Shown one piece after another: positions 27,424-36,345 of a stretch of DNA of 64,000 bases. The DNA is from Paenibacillus phocaeensis (GTDB taxonomy: Bacteria > Bacillota > Bacilli > Paenibacillales > Paenibacillaceae). The notes beneath the pieces were generated by a model. The model was not told where the DNA came from. It did no database searches and was given only the letters and a program-made list of their open reading frames with translations. A program made the translations under genes and the position numbers. Position 1 is the first letter of the stretch. Every line of letters starts with the position of its first letter. Location of the stretch: the NCBI RefSeq assembly GCF_900021165.1, contig NZ_FCOQ01000013.1:206001-270000 (forward strand). The letters run 5' to 3'.

Positions 27424-28464
27424 TTAGGACAACGGTGTCCCGGGCTGCAGCGGGAAATGACAGGCCACCTGACGACCCGGGGCTGCCTCTACCAACTGCG
27501 GTTCTACCTGGGAGCAACGCTCTTGGGCGAATGGACAGCGAGTGTGAAAACGGCAGCCCGAAGGCGGATTGGCCGGGGATGGGACGTCGCCTTGCAGCAC
27601 GATCCGCTCTTGCTTCCGCCCCGGCATCGGCTTCGGAATGGCCGACAACAAGGCAGCGGTATACGGATGGAGCGGGGCAGCAAATAACGTCTCCGTCTCC
27701 CCGACTTCCACCAGCTTGCCCAGATACATCACTCCAACCCGATCGGAAATATGTCGGACGACATTGAGACCATGGGCGATAAACAGGAACGTTAACCCCA
27801 ATTCCCGTTGCAGCTTCATCAACAGGTTGATTACCTGTGATTGTACGGATACGTCGAGTGCGGATACCGCTTCATCCGCCACGATGAACTTGGGATTGAG
27901 CGCAATTGCCCGGGCAATACCGATACGCTGCCGCTGCCCGCCGGAGAATTCGTGCGGGTATCGATTGCGCCGGCTCGCATCTAATCCGACCAGTTCCATC
28001 AATTCGACAACCCGTGCATCAATCTGCTTGGGTGACAGGTTGCGGTGCACGCGCAAGGGCTCCCCGATGATATCTTTGACCAGAAAGCGCGGGTTCAAGG
28101 AACCAAACGGATCCTGGAAGATGATCTGCATCTCTTCGCGAAGTTTCCGCAGTTCTTGCCCCCGTAAAGCATGAATATCCCGGCCTTGATACATCACTTC
28201 GCCCTCTGTAGCTCCTTGCAGGCGAAGGATAACGCGCCCTAAGGTAGACTTGCCGCAGCCGGATTCCCCAACCAGCCCGAAGGTTTCCCCTTGGCGAATC
28301 GCCAGGGATACATCGTCTACCGCCTTCACTTGGCCGACCACTCGGCTGAGCAGGCCCTTGTGAATCGGGAAATATTTCTTGATCCCGCGGATATCTACCA
28401 ATATCTCACTCGTGCTCAAGCCGGCCGATCGCTTCTCTTCAATATTCGCTGTATCTGTGATCAT
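27424..28464 (-). CDS. oppF: Oligopeptide ABC transporter ATP-binding protein (OppF/DppF)
   Basis: A 346-residue ABC ATPase. Walker [14 protein letters not shown]-loop, signature LSGGQ-type [14 protein letters not shown], Walker [14 protein letters not shown] and the C-terminal oligopeptide-transporter extension with the four-Cys-like [15 protein letters not shown] segment. Powers peptide import with OppD. The ATG overlaps the oppD stop by 4 bases. The last gene of the operon, followed by the terminator at 27348. Dipeptide or nickel specificity cannot be excluded from sequence alone. Confidence 0.9.
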   Translation of the reverse strand: MITDTANIEEKRSAGLSTSEILVDIRGIKKYFPIHKGLLSRVVGQVKAVDDVSLAIRQGETFGLVGESGCGKSTLGRVILRLQGATEGEVMYQGRDIHALRGQELRKLREEMQIIFQDPFGSLNPRFLVKDIIGEPLRVHRNLSPKQIDARVVELMELVGLDASRRNRYPHEFSGGQRQRIGIARAIALNPKFIVADEAVSALDVSVQSQVINLLMKLQRELGLTFLFIAHGLNVVRHISDRVGVMYLGKLVEVGETETLFAAPLHPYTAALLSAIPKPMPGRKQERIVLQGDVPSPANPPSGCRFHTRCPFAQERCSQVEPQLVEAAPGRQVACHFPLQPGTPLS

Positions 28465-29489
28465 GCGGGCTTCACCTCATCTCTGCCGCTGGGGTCTTCG
28501 CCCGTGCGCACCGGCTTATCCTCGTAAAGCCAGCAGGCGGCGCGATGGTCTGCTCCGATCATAAATTCCGGCGGTTCTTTCTGCCGGCATACCTCCGCCG
28601 CATGCGGGCAGCGAGGATGGAATCGGCAGCCCGTTGGCAGTTGACCGATCGGCGGAATGGTTCCCTGGATCGTATACAGCTCTCCTCCCCGCTCCCCTTC
28701 AAAACCCGGGATCGATTGGAGCAGTCCCACCGTGTACGGGTGGCTGGGCTGATTGAAGATGTCCTCCACCGGCCCCTCTTCGACGATCGCCCCCGCGTAC
28801 ATGACCGCCACCCGGTCTGCCATTTCCGCAGCCACGCCCATATCATGCGTGATCAGCAGGATGGACATCCCAAGCTCGGCTTGCAGCTTCCGCAGCAAAT
28901 CGAGGATTTGCGCCTGCACCGTGACGTCCAGCGCGGTCGTCGGTTCGTCGGCGATCAGCAGCTCCGGATTGCAGGCTAAGGCGATGGCAATAACGACCCG
29001 CTGGCACATCCCGCCCGACAATTCGTGCGGGTACTGCTTGGCGCGAATCTCCGGGGCAGGGATGCCAACCAGCCTCAGCAGGTCAACAGCCATGCTCCAG
29101 GCCTCATCTGCGGATTTATCCTGATGAAGCCGCAAGCTTTCGGCGATTTGTTCCCCTACGGTAAAGACCGGATTCAGTGCCGACATGGGATCCTGAAAGA
29201 TCATGGCGATTTGGTTGCCGCGAATCCGCCGCATGTCTTCCTGCTTCTTGCCGGCCAGCTCCTGTCCGCGGAATGAAATGCTCCCCTCCAGGATCATTCC
29301 TCCGGCATAGTCAATCAGCCGCATGACCGCGAGCGAGGTGACGCTCTTGCCACTGCCCGATTCTCCAACCAGGCATACCGTCTGTCCCTTGCTTATGGAT
29401 AACGAGATCCGGTCCGTGGCCTTGACGACGCCATTCTCCGTCAAGAATCCCGCCGTCAGTTTCCGGATTTCGAGAAGTTTCTCCGCCAT
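28461..29489 (-). CDS. oppD: Oligopeptide ABC transporter ATP-binding protein (OppD/DppD)
   Basis: A 342-residue ABC ATPase: Walker [14 protein letters not shown], signature [14 protein letters not shown], Walker [15 protein letters not shown] and the C-terminal Cys-rich extension ([13 protein letters not shown]). ATG 29489 is chosen for its GGAGGAGG ribosome-binding site 8 bases upstream; an upstream start would add unrelated residues. It overlaps the end of oppC by 34 bases. Works with OppF as the ATPase pair. Confidence 0.92.
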   Translation of the reverse strand: MAEKLLEIRKLTAGFLTENGVVKATDRISLSISKGQTVCLVGESGSGKSVTSLAVMRLIDYAGGMILEGSISFRGQELAGKKQEDMRRIRGNQIAMIFQDPMSALNPVFTVGEQIAESLRLHQDKSADEAWSMAVDLLRLVGIPAPEIRAKQYPHELSGGMCQRVVIAIALACNPELLIADEPTTALDVTVQAQILDLLRKLQAELGMSILLITHDMGVAAEMADRVAVMYAGAIVEEGPVEDIFNQPSHPYTVGLLQSIPGFEGERGGELYTIQGTIPPIGQLPTGCRFHPRCPHAAEVCRQKEPPEFMIGADHRAACWLYEDKPVRTGEDPSGRDEVKPA

Positions 29490-30472
29490 TTTGCCAGCCT
29501 CCTCCGGGATTTGTTCAGATTCTGTCTTGGATCCAGCGCATCGCGGATGCCATCGCCGATGAAGTTTACCGCAAGGACGACGATCAAGATACACAAGCCA
29601 GGATAAACGGCCTGCATTTTATCTACCAGCATGAATTCCTGCGCATTGCTCAGCATCAGCCCCCAGCTGGTTGCCGGCGGTTGGATGCCCAAACCGAGAT
29701 AGGACAAGGCCGATTCACTTAGAATCGCCGCCCCTACCATCAACGTGGCGTTTACGATAATGGGGAATGTCGAGTTCCGCAGCAAATGGCGGAAGATGAT
29801 GCCCGTATTGGATACTCCAATCGCACGAGCCGCCTCCACGTATTGCATTTCCCGCAATTGAAGGAAGTTCCCCCGCACCAGCCGGGCGATGCTCATCCAG
29901 CTGGTAAAAGCCAAGATCATGATCATATATTTGATTTCCGAACCAAAGATCGCAAGCACCAAGATGTTAAGGAACAACGTAGGTACCGAGTTCATCACGT
30001 CAACGATCCGCATAAATATGGTATCGATCCACCCGCCGAAATAACCGGACAACGCACCGATAATCGACCCGATCACGACAGAAGCCAAGGCCACGGAAAA
30101 ACCGATTAATAAGGAAACTCTCGCGCTATACAGAAGCCTCGTGAATACGTCACGCCCCAATTCGTCCGTACCGAGCAGATGCCCCTCGGCCCCTGCCGGG
30201 AGATTCGGGAACATCATATCGATCTTTGCCGGATCGTACTTGGTAAGCCATGGCGCAAATATGGCGGACAGAATAAAAATCAGCAACACCCCTAATCCGG
30301 TCATCGCGTAGGGATTATGCGAGAACTTCTTCCATAACAGGGCCCAAGGGCCCAAGGGTTTCTTGGCAGGAGGCACAGCTGCCGTCCCTTTAAGATCAGG
30401 CGCTTGATTGGGTTCGGGAGTTAACGCGTCCGGAGACGTTCTCGGCGATATTGTTACTTTCATATCACTCAT
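29456..30472 (-). CDS. oppC: Oligopeptide ABC transporter permease (OppC/DppC)
   Basis: A 338-residue permease with a cytoplasmic Pro-rich N-terminus of about 60 residues and about six transmembrane helices. The BPD_transp_1 EAA loop is seen in YVEAARAIGVSNTGIIFRHLLRNS, which contacts the ATPases. A typical DppC motif, AEGHLLGTDELGRDVFTRLLY, lies after TM1. Overlaps oppB by 4 bases (ATGA) and oppD by 34 bases. Confidence 0.92.
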   Translation of the reverse strand: MSDMKVTISPRTSPDALTPEPNQAPDLKGTAAVPPAKKPLGPWALLWKKFSHNPYAMTGLGVLLIFILSAIFAPWLTKYDPAKIDMMFPNLPAGAEGHLLGTDELGRDVFTRLLYSARVSLLIGFSVALASVVIGSIIGALSGYFGGWIDTIFMRIVDVMNSVPTLFLNILVLAIFGSEIKYMIMILAFTSWMSIARLVRGNFLQLREMQYVEAARAIGVSNTGIIFRHLLRNSTFPIIVNATLMVGAAILSESALSYLGLGIQPPATSWGLMLSNAQEFMLVDKMQAVYPGLCILIVVLAVNFIGDGIRDALDPRQNLNKSRRRLAKWRRNFSKSGN

Positions 30473-31440
30473 GCGGCCTTCGTCCCCTTTCCTCCCAATT
30501 TCACCCGAGGGTCTACAATGGCGTACAGAATGTCCGCCAGCAAACTACCAAGGACAACGACGACAGCGGTGACAATCGTAATTGCCATCAGTACGGAATA
30601 TTCCCGTGCCGTTGCCATCTCGACGTAAAGGCGCCCCATCCCCGGCCAGTTAAACACATTTTCTGTGAGGGCTGCGCCACCCACAAGCAGCGGCAAGTCC
30701 AATCCTAATATCGTAATAATCGGGATTAGTGCATTACGCAAGGCGTGCCGGAACACGACCTTTCTTTCCTTAACGCCCTTTGCACGAGCCGTACGGATGT
30801 AATCCTGCTCCAACACCTCCAACATACTAGCTCGAGCGTATTTAATATAGGAAGCAAGAAAACCAAGAGAAAGCACCGTAACCGGAAGCACTAAATGCAT
30901 AAATAAGTCGGCGATACTGCCCTCTTTGCCGCGGCTGTGCATGTCCGAAAGCGGGAACCAATCCAGACCGAGAGATAACCATTGCTGCAGCAGGATACCG
31001 AACCAGAACGTCGGCATGGCAAAGCCTAGATAAGAGATAAAAGAAGCCGTCTGATCTGACAACCCGTATTCTTTCGTACTGTTGTAAATCCCCCAAGGAA
31101 GGGCAATTACAAGGGTAAGCAGCCAAGCCGAACCCATCAGAATTAACGTATTGCCAATCCGCGGCCACAGCAAATCGCCAACAGGAAGGTGGTTTTTGAA
31201 CGTATATCCCAAATCGCCCTGAAGCAAATCGCCAATCCACCGGACATATTGCACGGGGATCGGTTGATCCAGCCCCATATTACGCTTTTGCTGCTCGAAC
31301 GCTTCCGGCGACAATCCCGGGGCAAGCATGACTTGGGTCGGTCCGCCCGGTGCCGCATGGATCAGCAGGAAGGTGACGATGGTGATCAAAAAAATGACCA
31401 GAACCGATTGCAGCAAGCGCCGGATCAGATATTCTGTCAT
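30469..31440 (-). CDS. oppB: Oligopeptide ABC transporter permease (OppB/DppB)
   Basis: A 323-residue permease with about six transmembrane helices. N-terminal LIRRLLQSVLVIFLITIVTFLL is the standard DppB TM1; the EAA loop is IRTARAKGVKERKVVFRHALRNALIP. Forms the transmembrane channel with OppC. It lies 127 bases after the substrate-binding protein gene, with an intervening stem-loop that may lower its expression relative to that gene. Confidence 0.92.
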   Translation of the reverse strand: MTEYLIRRLLQSVLVIFLITIVTFLLIHAAPGGPTQVMLAPGLSPEAFEQQKRNMGLDQPIPVQYVRWIGDLLQGDLGYTFKNHLPVGDLLWPRIGNTLILMGSAWLLTLVIALPWGIYNSTKEYGLSDQTASFISYLGFAMPTFWFGILLQQWLSLGLDWFPLSDMHSRGKEGSIADLFMHLVLPVTVLSLGFLASYIKYARASMLEVLEQDYIRTARAKGVKERKVVFRHALRNALIPIITILGLDLPLLVGGAALTENVFNWPGMGRLYVEMATAREYSVLMAITIVTAVVVVLGSLLADILYAIVDPRVKLGGKGTKAA

Positions 31441-31510
31441 TGTTTTTCCTCCTACATCAAGATAGGTATAAAACCGGGAAGAGCTTCCTCTCCTTGAAAG
31501 GGAGAAGGAG

Positions 31511-31528
31511 AAAGAGAATGCTCTCTTT
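31511..31528 (-). promoter_or_regulatory. Stem-loop between the binding-protein and permease genes
   Basis: AAAGAGA and TCTCTTT arms with an ATGC loop, followed on the minus strand by a pyrimidine-rich tract without a pure T run. A partial terminator or mRNA-stabilising hairpin of this kind often separates binding-protein from permease genes. Confidence 0.35.
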
Positions 31529-31567
31529 CCCCTCCCGCGGTTCTATTTCCTGTATCCGCTCTTTTCC

Positions 31568-33307
31568 TTAATCGGTTACCCACCATTTAATGAGGTGGAA
31601 ATATTGGCCATAGCCCAACGACGGTTCAGGCCGATCCTCCTCCGCCCAGTGAACTCTTGGTCCTGTTCCAATCGCACTTCCGTATTGATATAGGAAGACG
31701 TACGGCAGGTCGGTCGAGATCTCCTTGGCCACTTCCTTATAAATGGCTTGACGTTCCGCTTGGTCTACCGTAGAGTAGCCGTCCACCCACAGCTGATCCA
31801 GCTTCTCGTTTTTATACCAACCGCTGTTTTGTCCTGCCGGCGGGAAGTATTTGGAAGAGTAAATGCTCTCCGAATCCGGATCCGGCGTGTTCAAAGACCA
31901 ACCCAACAGAATGGCTTGATATTTACCAGGCGTCACGTTTTGATCGATCCAAGCCGCAAAGTCAATGCCTTTGGGTTTGACCTCAATGCCAACATCAGCG
32001 AGATTTTGTTGAATGATCGCCGATACTTGTTCACGACGGCTGTTCCCCGCATTGTATTGCAATTCAAAAGAGAAGCGGTGTCCCTCTTTCTCCAGAATTC
32101 CATCTTTACCAGCAACCCATCCGTCTTCCGCGAGCAGTTGCTTCGCCTTCTCCGGATCATAAGCATAATTGACAGCCGCATCTTTCGGGTCAGCCCATGT
32201 ATCCGGCAGGAACGGAGCGTTGATCAGAGCCCCGACCCCTTTAAGTACGTTGTCAACCATCCCTTGTCGATTCAAGGCATAAGCGATTGCCTGTCTTGTC
32301 TTTTGCCCTGCAAATAACCCGTAGTTGTCCGGGAAGTTCTTCGAATCAAAGTTGAAGCTGACATATTCATAAGTTGGTCCCGGCTTCTGGATAATCGCGA
32401 CATCCTTATTCCCTTTTACAGCTTCGACTTGTGTGACCGGAATGGCGCTAATATGATCCGTGTCACCTTTCAAGATCGCCTGAACCTCGGTATTTTGGTC
32501 GGCGTAAATTTTATAGACCACTTGAGCGATATGAGGCTTGGTCGCGCCCCAATAGTTCGGATCCGCATCCAACGTATGGCTTTCGCCTTGCTTCCATGAA
32601 GTCCATTTCCAAGGACCGTTTGTGACCGTTTTGGCCGGATCGGTACCATAGGCGTTAGCTTGGAGTTCCTTCACAGGGACATCCTTCAGAACATGCGCGG
32701 GAATCAATTCGGTAACCAGCGTGTATTGGAACGGGGAATATACCTGCTTCAACTTAATATTCGCGGTATGATCATCCACTTTTTCAACTTTGTCTACCTT
32801 ATCGAATAAGCTGATACCCGGAGCACCTGCTTCTGGATTTCGTACCGTATCGAAGGTAAAGATAAGGTCGTCTACCGTTACCGGCTGTCCATCGCTCCAT
32901 TTGGCGGTATCTTTCAGCTTCACGGTATATGTCAAACCATCTTCCGAAATTTGGGGAAGCTCGGAGGCCAGAGACCATGGTTCTGCAACCACATTCCCTT
33001 CACGATCCAAGTCATACAACTTGGCGAACAGGAATTGAGCCACATCGCCGGAAGACGTATCATTAATGAAAACAGGATTAAGGCTGACGATATCAGAGAA
33101 AGTGCTTAACGTAATTGTACCCCCATCCACCGGCTCATTTGCCGTTGGTTCTGTTTCAGGTTCCGTTGTATTCTCTGGAGTTGTGTTGTTCTCTGTCGGA
33201 GTCGGCGTATTGGAAGCTGTGTTATTGGTACTGCAACCCGTAAACAAAATCCCTACGAGGGATAAAATAAGTAAGATGGACCATAAACTTCTCTTCTTTG
33301 CCACCAT
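31568..33307 (-). CDS. Oligopeptide ABC transporter substrate-binding lipoprotein
   Basis: A 579-residue solute-binding protein of family 5 (SBP_bac_5). Signal peptide with a lipobox (SLVGILFTGC, Cys25), a Thr/Glu/Asn/Pro-rich linker to about residue 60, then the two-lobed peptide-binding fold (GGTITLSTFSDIVSLNPVF at its start). It captures peptides outside the membrane and delivers them to OppBC. ATG 33307 follows AAGGAGGAG; an in-frame start further upstream is not supported. First gene of the five-gene operon, behind a leader of about 300 nt. Confidence 0.93.
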   Translation of the reverse strand: MVAKKRSLWSILLILSLVGILFTGCSTNNTASNTPTPTENNTTPENTTEPETEPTANEPVDGGTITLSTFSDIVSLNPVFINDTSSGDVAQFLFAKLYDLDREGNVVAEPWSLASELPQISEDGLTYTVKLKDTAKWSDGQPVTVDDLIFTFDTVRNPEAGAPGISLFDKVDKVEKVDDHTANIKLKQVYSPFQYTLVTELIPAHVLKDVPVKELQANAYGTDPAKTVTNGPWKWTSWKQGESHTLDADPNYWGATKPHIAQVVYKIYADQNTEVQAILKGDTDHISAIPVTQVEAVKGNKDVAIIQKPGPTYEYVSFNFDSKNFPDNYGLFAGQKTRQAIAYALNRQGMVDNVLKGVGALINAPFLPDTWADPKDAAVNYAYDPEKAKQLLAEDGWVAGKDGILEKEGHRFSFELQYNAGNSRREQVSAIIQQNLADVGIEVKPKGIDFAAWIDQNVTPGKYQAILLGWSLNTPDPDSESIYSSKYFPPAGQNSGWYKNEKLDQLWVDGYSTVDQAERQAIYKEVAKEISTDLPYVFLYQYGSAIGTGPRVHWAEEDRPEPSLGYGQYFHLIKWWVTD

Positions 33308-33609
33308 GTGAGTTGACTCCTCCTTGTTTATATAAGTTGAGAACATGCAGTTCGTCTAGCTTGCCTCTCGTCTAGCTGTACCCTTCCTATCTCCCCCTTT
33401 ATCCTCTCTCGTTACTTCTCACCGGACTTAATCTGGAATAAAACAACTTCCTTATTAACCATTGGGACTCCCTACCCTGGCTGCAAACCGCTAACTCCCC
33501 GTTATACGTTAGGCATTTGTGATAAAGGATGACATTTGAACGATATAAACCAACGGTTAATAAGGGGCTTAAGCCGATCCCTCGTAAGGAAATTCCACCA
33601 GTTGAATTA
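33308..33609 (-). promoter_or_regulatory. Long structured 5' leader of the opp operon
   Basis: From the inferred start near 33609 to ATG 33307 the transcript has about 300 untranslated nt. CCTTATTAACCGTTGG (minus strand of 33550-33565) can pair with CCAATGGTTAATAAGG (minus strand of 33450-33465), 16 bp with one G-U pair, enclosing 84 nt that contain a smaller CTAAC/GTTAG hairpin. No known riboswitch or T-box signature was recognised. Confidence 0.5.
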
Positions 33610-33615
33610 TTGTTC

Positions 33616-33644
33616 ATAATACATGTGAAAATATCTCACGTCAA
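33616..33644 (-). promoter_or_regulatory. Sigma-A-type promoter of the opp operon
   Basis: On the minus strand TTGACG (33639-33644) and TATTAT (33616-33621) are separated by exactly 17 bases. The remaining upstream DNA to 33897 is AT-rich with no gene seen. Confidence 0.65.
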
Positions 33645-33897
33645 TATCTTTTTTAATCGTTTGTTGGCCCCTTTTAACCCCTGAATTACTAATATTTTAT
33701 AGAATTTATGAATATGAAGCGTTTGCAAAATTTTTAACGTTAATTTTTCTTACTCGTAGTTAACTGCATATGTTAACAATTTTCGATAAGGTTCTATTTA
33801 TTTCGTCATAACTCGACGTAATTTCGCATCGATTTACTTGGTTTGTGTCGCGGTTTCTCGAGATGTCGTGACTGTCCCTTTCTCTATAATAAAAAAA

Positions 33898-33923
33898 ACA
33901 GCCAAACCCTAGGGTTCGGCTGT
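33898..33923 (-). terminator. Terminator of rpsF-ssb-rpsR
   Basis: ACAGCC-AACCC type arms around a short loop; on the minus strand the stem is followed by eight T. Confidence 0.85.
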
Positions 33924-33945
33924 CTCGTTAGCAGATTACGTCTGC

Positions 33946-34215
33946 TTATTCCGTTGTGTAAGGAAGCAATGCGATTTGACGGGAACGCTTGATGGCGATC
34001 GTCAAAAGGCGTTGGTACTTCGCGCTGGTGCCGGTAACACGACGAGGCAAAATTTTGCCGCGCTCGCTGATGAATTTCTTCAACAGCTCCGTATCTTTAT
34101 AGTCAATGTGAGTAATTTTATTCACAGTGAAGTAGCACACTTTACGACGTTTGTTGCGGCCGCCGCGGCGAGCCGGTCTTTTGTCGTCTCCGCCTTCTCT
34201 TTGCTTGAAGCTCAT
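33946..34215 (-). CDS. rpsR: 30S ribosomal protein S18
   Basis: An 89-residue ribosomal protein. The basic N-terminus ([17 protein letters not shown]) and the core [50 protein letters not shown] are diagnostic. It forms a heterodimer with S6 on the 30S platform. Last gene of the rpsF-ssb-rpsR operon; a single Cys in KVCYF shows it is not a four-Cys zinc form. Confidence 0.97.
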   Translation of the reverse strand: MSFKQREGGDDKRPARRGGRNKRRKVCYFTVNKITHIDYKDTELLKKFISERGKILPRRVTGTSAKYQRLLTIAIKRSRQIALLPYTTE

Positions 34216-34236
34216 GCTTTTCAGTCCTTTCCGTGT

Positions 34237-34722
34237 TTAAAATGGCAAATCGTCATCCGATATATCGATCGGCTTCCCGTCGTCGGAGAAAGGATCATTT
34301 TGATTGCTGCGCGAGACTCCGCCGCCGCGGCTGTTGCCGCCGCTGCCGCCTCCGAATGGAGACTCTTCCCGCGTACCGCCGCCACCACCTGCACCGCCCT
34401 CGCGGTTCGATTCCAAGAAACGGACATTATCGGCAATAACTTCGGTTACGTATACGCGTTTGCCTTCGTTATTCTCGTAGTTCCGCACTTGAATACGTCC
34501 TTCCACAGCCGTTAACCGGCCTTTACGCAAATAGTTCGCGCAAGTCTCGGCAAGCTGTCTCCAGGTTACGACCGGGATGAAATCCGCTTCACGTTCCCCT
34601 CCTTGCGAGGTGAACGGTCTGTCCACAGCAAGCGTAAACTGAGTTACCGCTACGCCGGCTGGTGTATATCGCAGCTCCGGATCCCGGGTAAGACGTCCGA
34701 TGAGAATGACACGGTTCAACAA
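34237..34722 (-). CDS. ssb: Single-stranded DNA-binding protein
   Basis: A 161-residue protein. The N-terminal OB fold (about residues 1-108; [21 protein letters not shown]) binds ssDNA as a tetramer; a Gly/Ser/Asn-rich linker follows, then the acidic C-terminal tip DISDDDLPF that recruits replication and repair partners. TTG 34722 is used as start with GAAGGAGGGG upstream. Located between rpsF and rpsR as in most Firmicutes. Confidence 0.97.
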   Translation of the reverse strand: MLNRVILIGRLTRDPELRYTPAGVAVTQFTLAVDRPFTSQGGEREADFIPVVTWRQLAETCANYLRKGRLTAVEGRIQVRNYENNEGKRVYVTEVIADNVRFLESNREGGAGGGGGTREESPFGGGSGGNSRGGGVSRSNQNDPFSDDGKPIDISDDDLPF

Positions 34723-34762
34723 TCAAATCCCCTCCTTCGGGCAATGGGTACTCAAACTTGAA

Positions 34763-35047
34763 TTAGGCTACGTCTTTTGTAATGAGATAACGGATAACCT
34801 CGTCGGAAATCTTCAAGATCCGTTCCAGCTCGGCAACTACTTCAGGAGTAGCTGTGAAATTCACGAGAACGTAAATTCCATCACGAACCTTGTTAATCTC
34901 ATACGCAAGCCGGCGTTTGCCCATCACGTCATGTTTGGTAATTTCACCGCCGTTTTGGATGATGCCTTGGAATTTTTCGACTGTAGCTTGAACAGCTTCT
35001 TGTTCAACGTCAGGACGAATAATGTACATCACTTCGTATTTGCGCAT
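34763..35047 (-). CDS. rpsF: 30S ribosomal protein S6
   Basis: A 94-residue ribosomal protein beginning MRKYEVMYIIRPDVEQEAVQ, with the typical KRRLAYEINKVRDGIYVLVNF core. ATG 35047 is preceded by a near-perfect AGGAGGTGA at ideal spacing; longer in-frame extension upstream is not supported. It binds 16S rRNA with S18. First gene of the operon; a foldable leader lies immediately upstream. Confidence 0.97.
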   Translation of the reverse strand: MRKYEVMYIIRPDVEQEAVQATVEKFQGIIQNGGEITKHDVMGKRRLAYEINKVRDGIYVLVNFTATPEVVAELERILKISDEVIRYLITKDVA

Positions 35048-35067
35048 CTGATTCACCTCCTCTTGGA

Positions 35068-35128
35068 CTATGGCCCCCAATACGTATCCCGTTTGGGAGC
35101 AAGGAGCGAGCGTAAACTCGCACCATAG
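35068..35128 (-). promoter_or_regulatory. Candidate S6:S18 autoregulatory leader of rpsF
   Basis: The minus-strand RNA has closing arms CTATGG/CCATAG with two internal hairpins (GCGAG/CTCGC and CCCAA/TTGGGG) just upstream of the rpsF ribosome-binding site. Firmicute rpsF leaders are known to bind S6:S18; the match here is by position and foldability only. Confidence 0.4.
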
Positions 35129-35322
35129 TAGTATATCAAATCCGAAGCAGCTGTGCAAGAACCCAAAACCTGCCGCCAAGAATCGAGGCGTATTCTCGAC
35201 ATAACTCCCCCACTCTGCTTTTATGCTTGTAAATAATTATCGGTGACCAACGGTACATGATTAATCCCCTCCGACAAACAATAAGCTTGAAATCCAAGCA
35301 AGGCTGAAAGGAGGAACGACGT

Positions 35323-35520
35323 ATGGGCGAACAGACGGAATTTGAGGAAGGCATGCGCGCTCCCAACCCGGGGGTATATGTAGAGGTCGGGGAGGCGCGG
35401 AGTTTTCACACGCAAATCCAGAATCCAAAGCGGATCACGTTGCAGAAGGGCGAAAAATTCCCCGAGACCTCAAACAAAGACCGCAAGTGGAAGAAGGAAG
35501 AAAAAGCCCGGGTGCACTAA
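35323..35520 (+). CDS. yjzC: YjzC-family small protein
   Basis: A 65-residue protein. The pattern APNPGVYVEVGE and KRITLQKGEKFPETSNKDRKW matches the small Bacillus YjzC family (also about 60 residues), whose function is unknown. A strong AAAGGAGG ribosome-binding site stands 8 bases before ATG 35323. It is divergent from the rpsF operon and precedes the candidate ncRNA at 35577. A hydrophilic, charged C-terminus (DRKWKKEEKARVH) suggests a cytoplasmic protein. Confidence 0.85.
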   Translation: MGEQTEFEEGMRAPNPGVYVEVGEARSFHTQIQNPKRITLQKGEKFPETSNKDRKWKKEEKARVH

Positions 35521-35576
35521 CTTTTTTTCGCCCGATAAGGGGCGTATAAAACAACGATACCTGCACATACTACTCT

Positions 35577-35817
35577 CGACGGCGAGCAAGAGAGGTGTGG
35601 TTCCGTTGGTCCGTTTAAAGGATTCCGCAGGAAACAAACCGCAAGGAGATCTTGTTCACGACTTGTAGAAGCGTCAGATCACGGATTAGTGAAGACCCCT
35701 CTTCCCTGATTCGTGCTTGCTAAGGCAAACATCGAAGGGTTTCTGTTTGTCGCTGAGAGAAGAAATCCAAAAATCAGTTCGCCGTCAACCCGGAAGGACC
35801 CGCAAGGGTCCTTCTTT
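35577..35817 (+). ncRNA. Candidate rod-shaped structured RNA (6S-like shape)
   Basis: Nested pairings along one molecule: closing stem 35578-35586 with 35778-35786 (9 bp), 35620-35624 with 35764-35768, 35634-35639 with 35745-35750, and a 15-position apical hairpin 35680-35694 with 35701-35715 (one mismatch). Small hairpins can form in the middle of each strand. A Rho-independent terminator (35793-35814, GAAGGACCC/GGGTCCTTC then TTT) follows. No protein frame fits. The length (about 210 nt plus terminator) and rod shape resemble 6S RNA, but no conserved 6S sequence could be verified. It could also be a 3' leader or UTR element of yjzC. Confidence 0.4.
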
Positions 35818-35852
35818 CGTTGGGTTATTCCTGGATTCCTCCATGACAAAAA

Positions 35853-35877
35853 AACTCCTGCGCTAAACGCAGGAGTT
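35853..35877 (-). terminator. Terminator downstream of tRNA-Ser
   Basis: AACTCCTGCG/CGCAGGAGTT perfect 10-bp arms with a 5-nt loop; the minus strand continues TTTTTGTC. Confidence 0.85.
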
Positions 35878-35894
35878 CGTCTAATTCAATGAAA

Positions 35895-35985
35895 TGGCGG
35901 AGAGGGTGGGATTCGAACCCACGCACGCCTTGCGACGCCTAGTTGATTTCGAGTCAACCCCCTTGGGCCTCTTGGGTACCTCTCC
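35895..35985 (-). tRNA. tRNA-Ser (anticodon CGA)
   Basis: A 91-nt class II tRNA with a 7-bp acceptor stem (GGAGAGG/CCTCTCC), D arm, an anticodon stem GTTGA/TCAAC holding loop CTCGAAA (anticodon CGA, reading UCG), a long variable arm (GGCGTCGCAAGGCGT region) typical of serine tRNA, a T arm with GTTCGAATC, and an encoded CCA end. Transcribed leftward into the terminator at 35853. Confidence 0.95.
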
Positions 35986-36055
35986 ACAGCAAGAATGATT
36001 GTACCATGAATTCATCCCGAATGCAATAGAGGTATCCTTCATCCCATAAATTATT

Positions 36056-36298
36056 TTATTCACCGGTTGAAGATGGACCGTTCTGGCCGATCTCCCCCTC
36101 TGCGGGAGCAGCCGACCGAAGCACTTTACGCAAGTTCTTCTCGAACTTGGCGCGAGGCACCAACACGCTGTGCTTGCAACCCACGCATTTGATGCGGATA
36201 TCCATGCCCATCCGGATAATTTCCATCTCATTGCTGCCGCAAGGATGGTTTTTCTTCATTTGCACAATATCGCCCAGTTGAAACGATTTCCGCTCCAT
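36056..36298 (-). CDS. DUF951 family protein (YyzM-like)
   Basis: An 80-residue protein. FQLGDIVQMKKNHPCGSNEMEIIRMGMDIRIKCVGCKHSVLVPRAKFEKNLRKV is the DUF951 core, with HPCG and CVGC providing possible zinc-binding cysteines. Family function is unknown; it commonly sits near parB/noc in Firmicutes. ATG 36298. A short acidic tail after residue 65 is specific to this protein. It follows the mscS-family gene on the same strand. Confidence 0.88.
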   Translation of the reverse strand: MERKSFQLGDIVQMKKNHPCGSNEMEIIRMGMDIRIKCVGCKHSVLVPRAKFEKNLRKVLRSAAPAEGEIGQNGPSSTGE

Positions 36299-36345
36299 GG
36301 CTTATTCCCCCGATCTTAGATATGATCTGATTCATCCTCATTTTG

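Noticed and set aside
33399..33617. A 72-codon frame in the opp leader
   Set aside because: Its ATG overlaps the -10 element of the predicted promoter, so it would not be in the transcript, and it has no ribosome-binding site.
33690..33720. A CodY-box-like AT-rich sequence upstream of the opp promoter
   Set aside because: About four mismatches to the 15-nt consensus in AT-rich DNA; not distinguishable from background.
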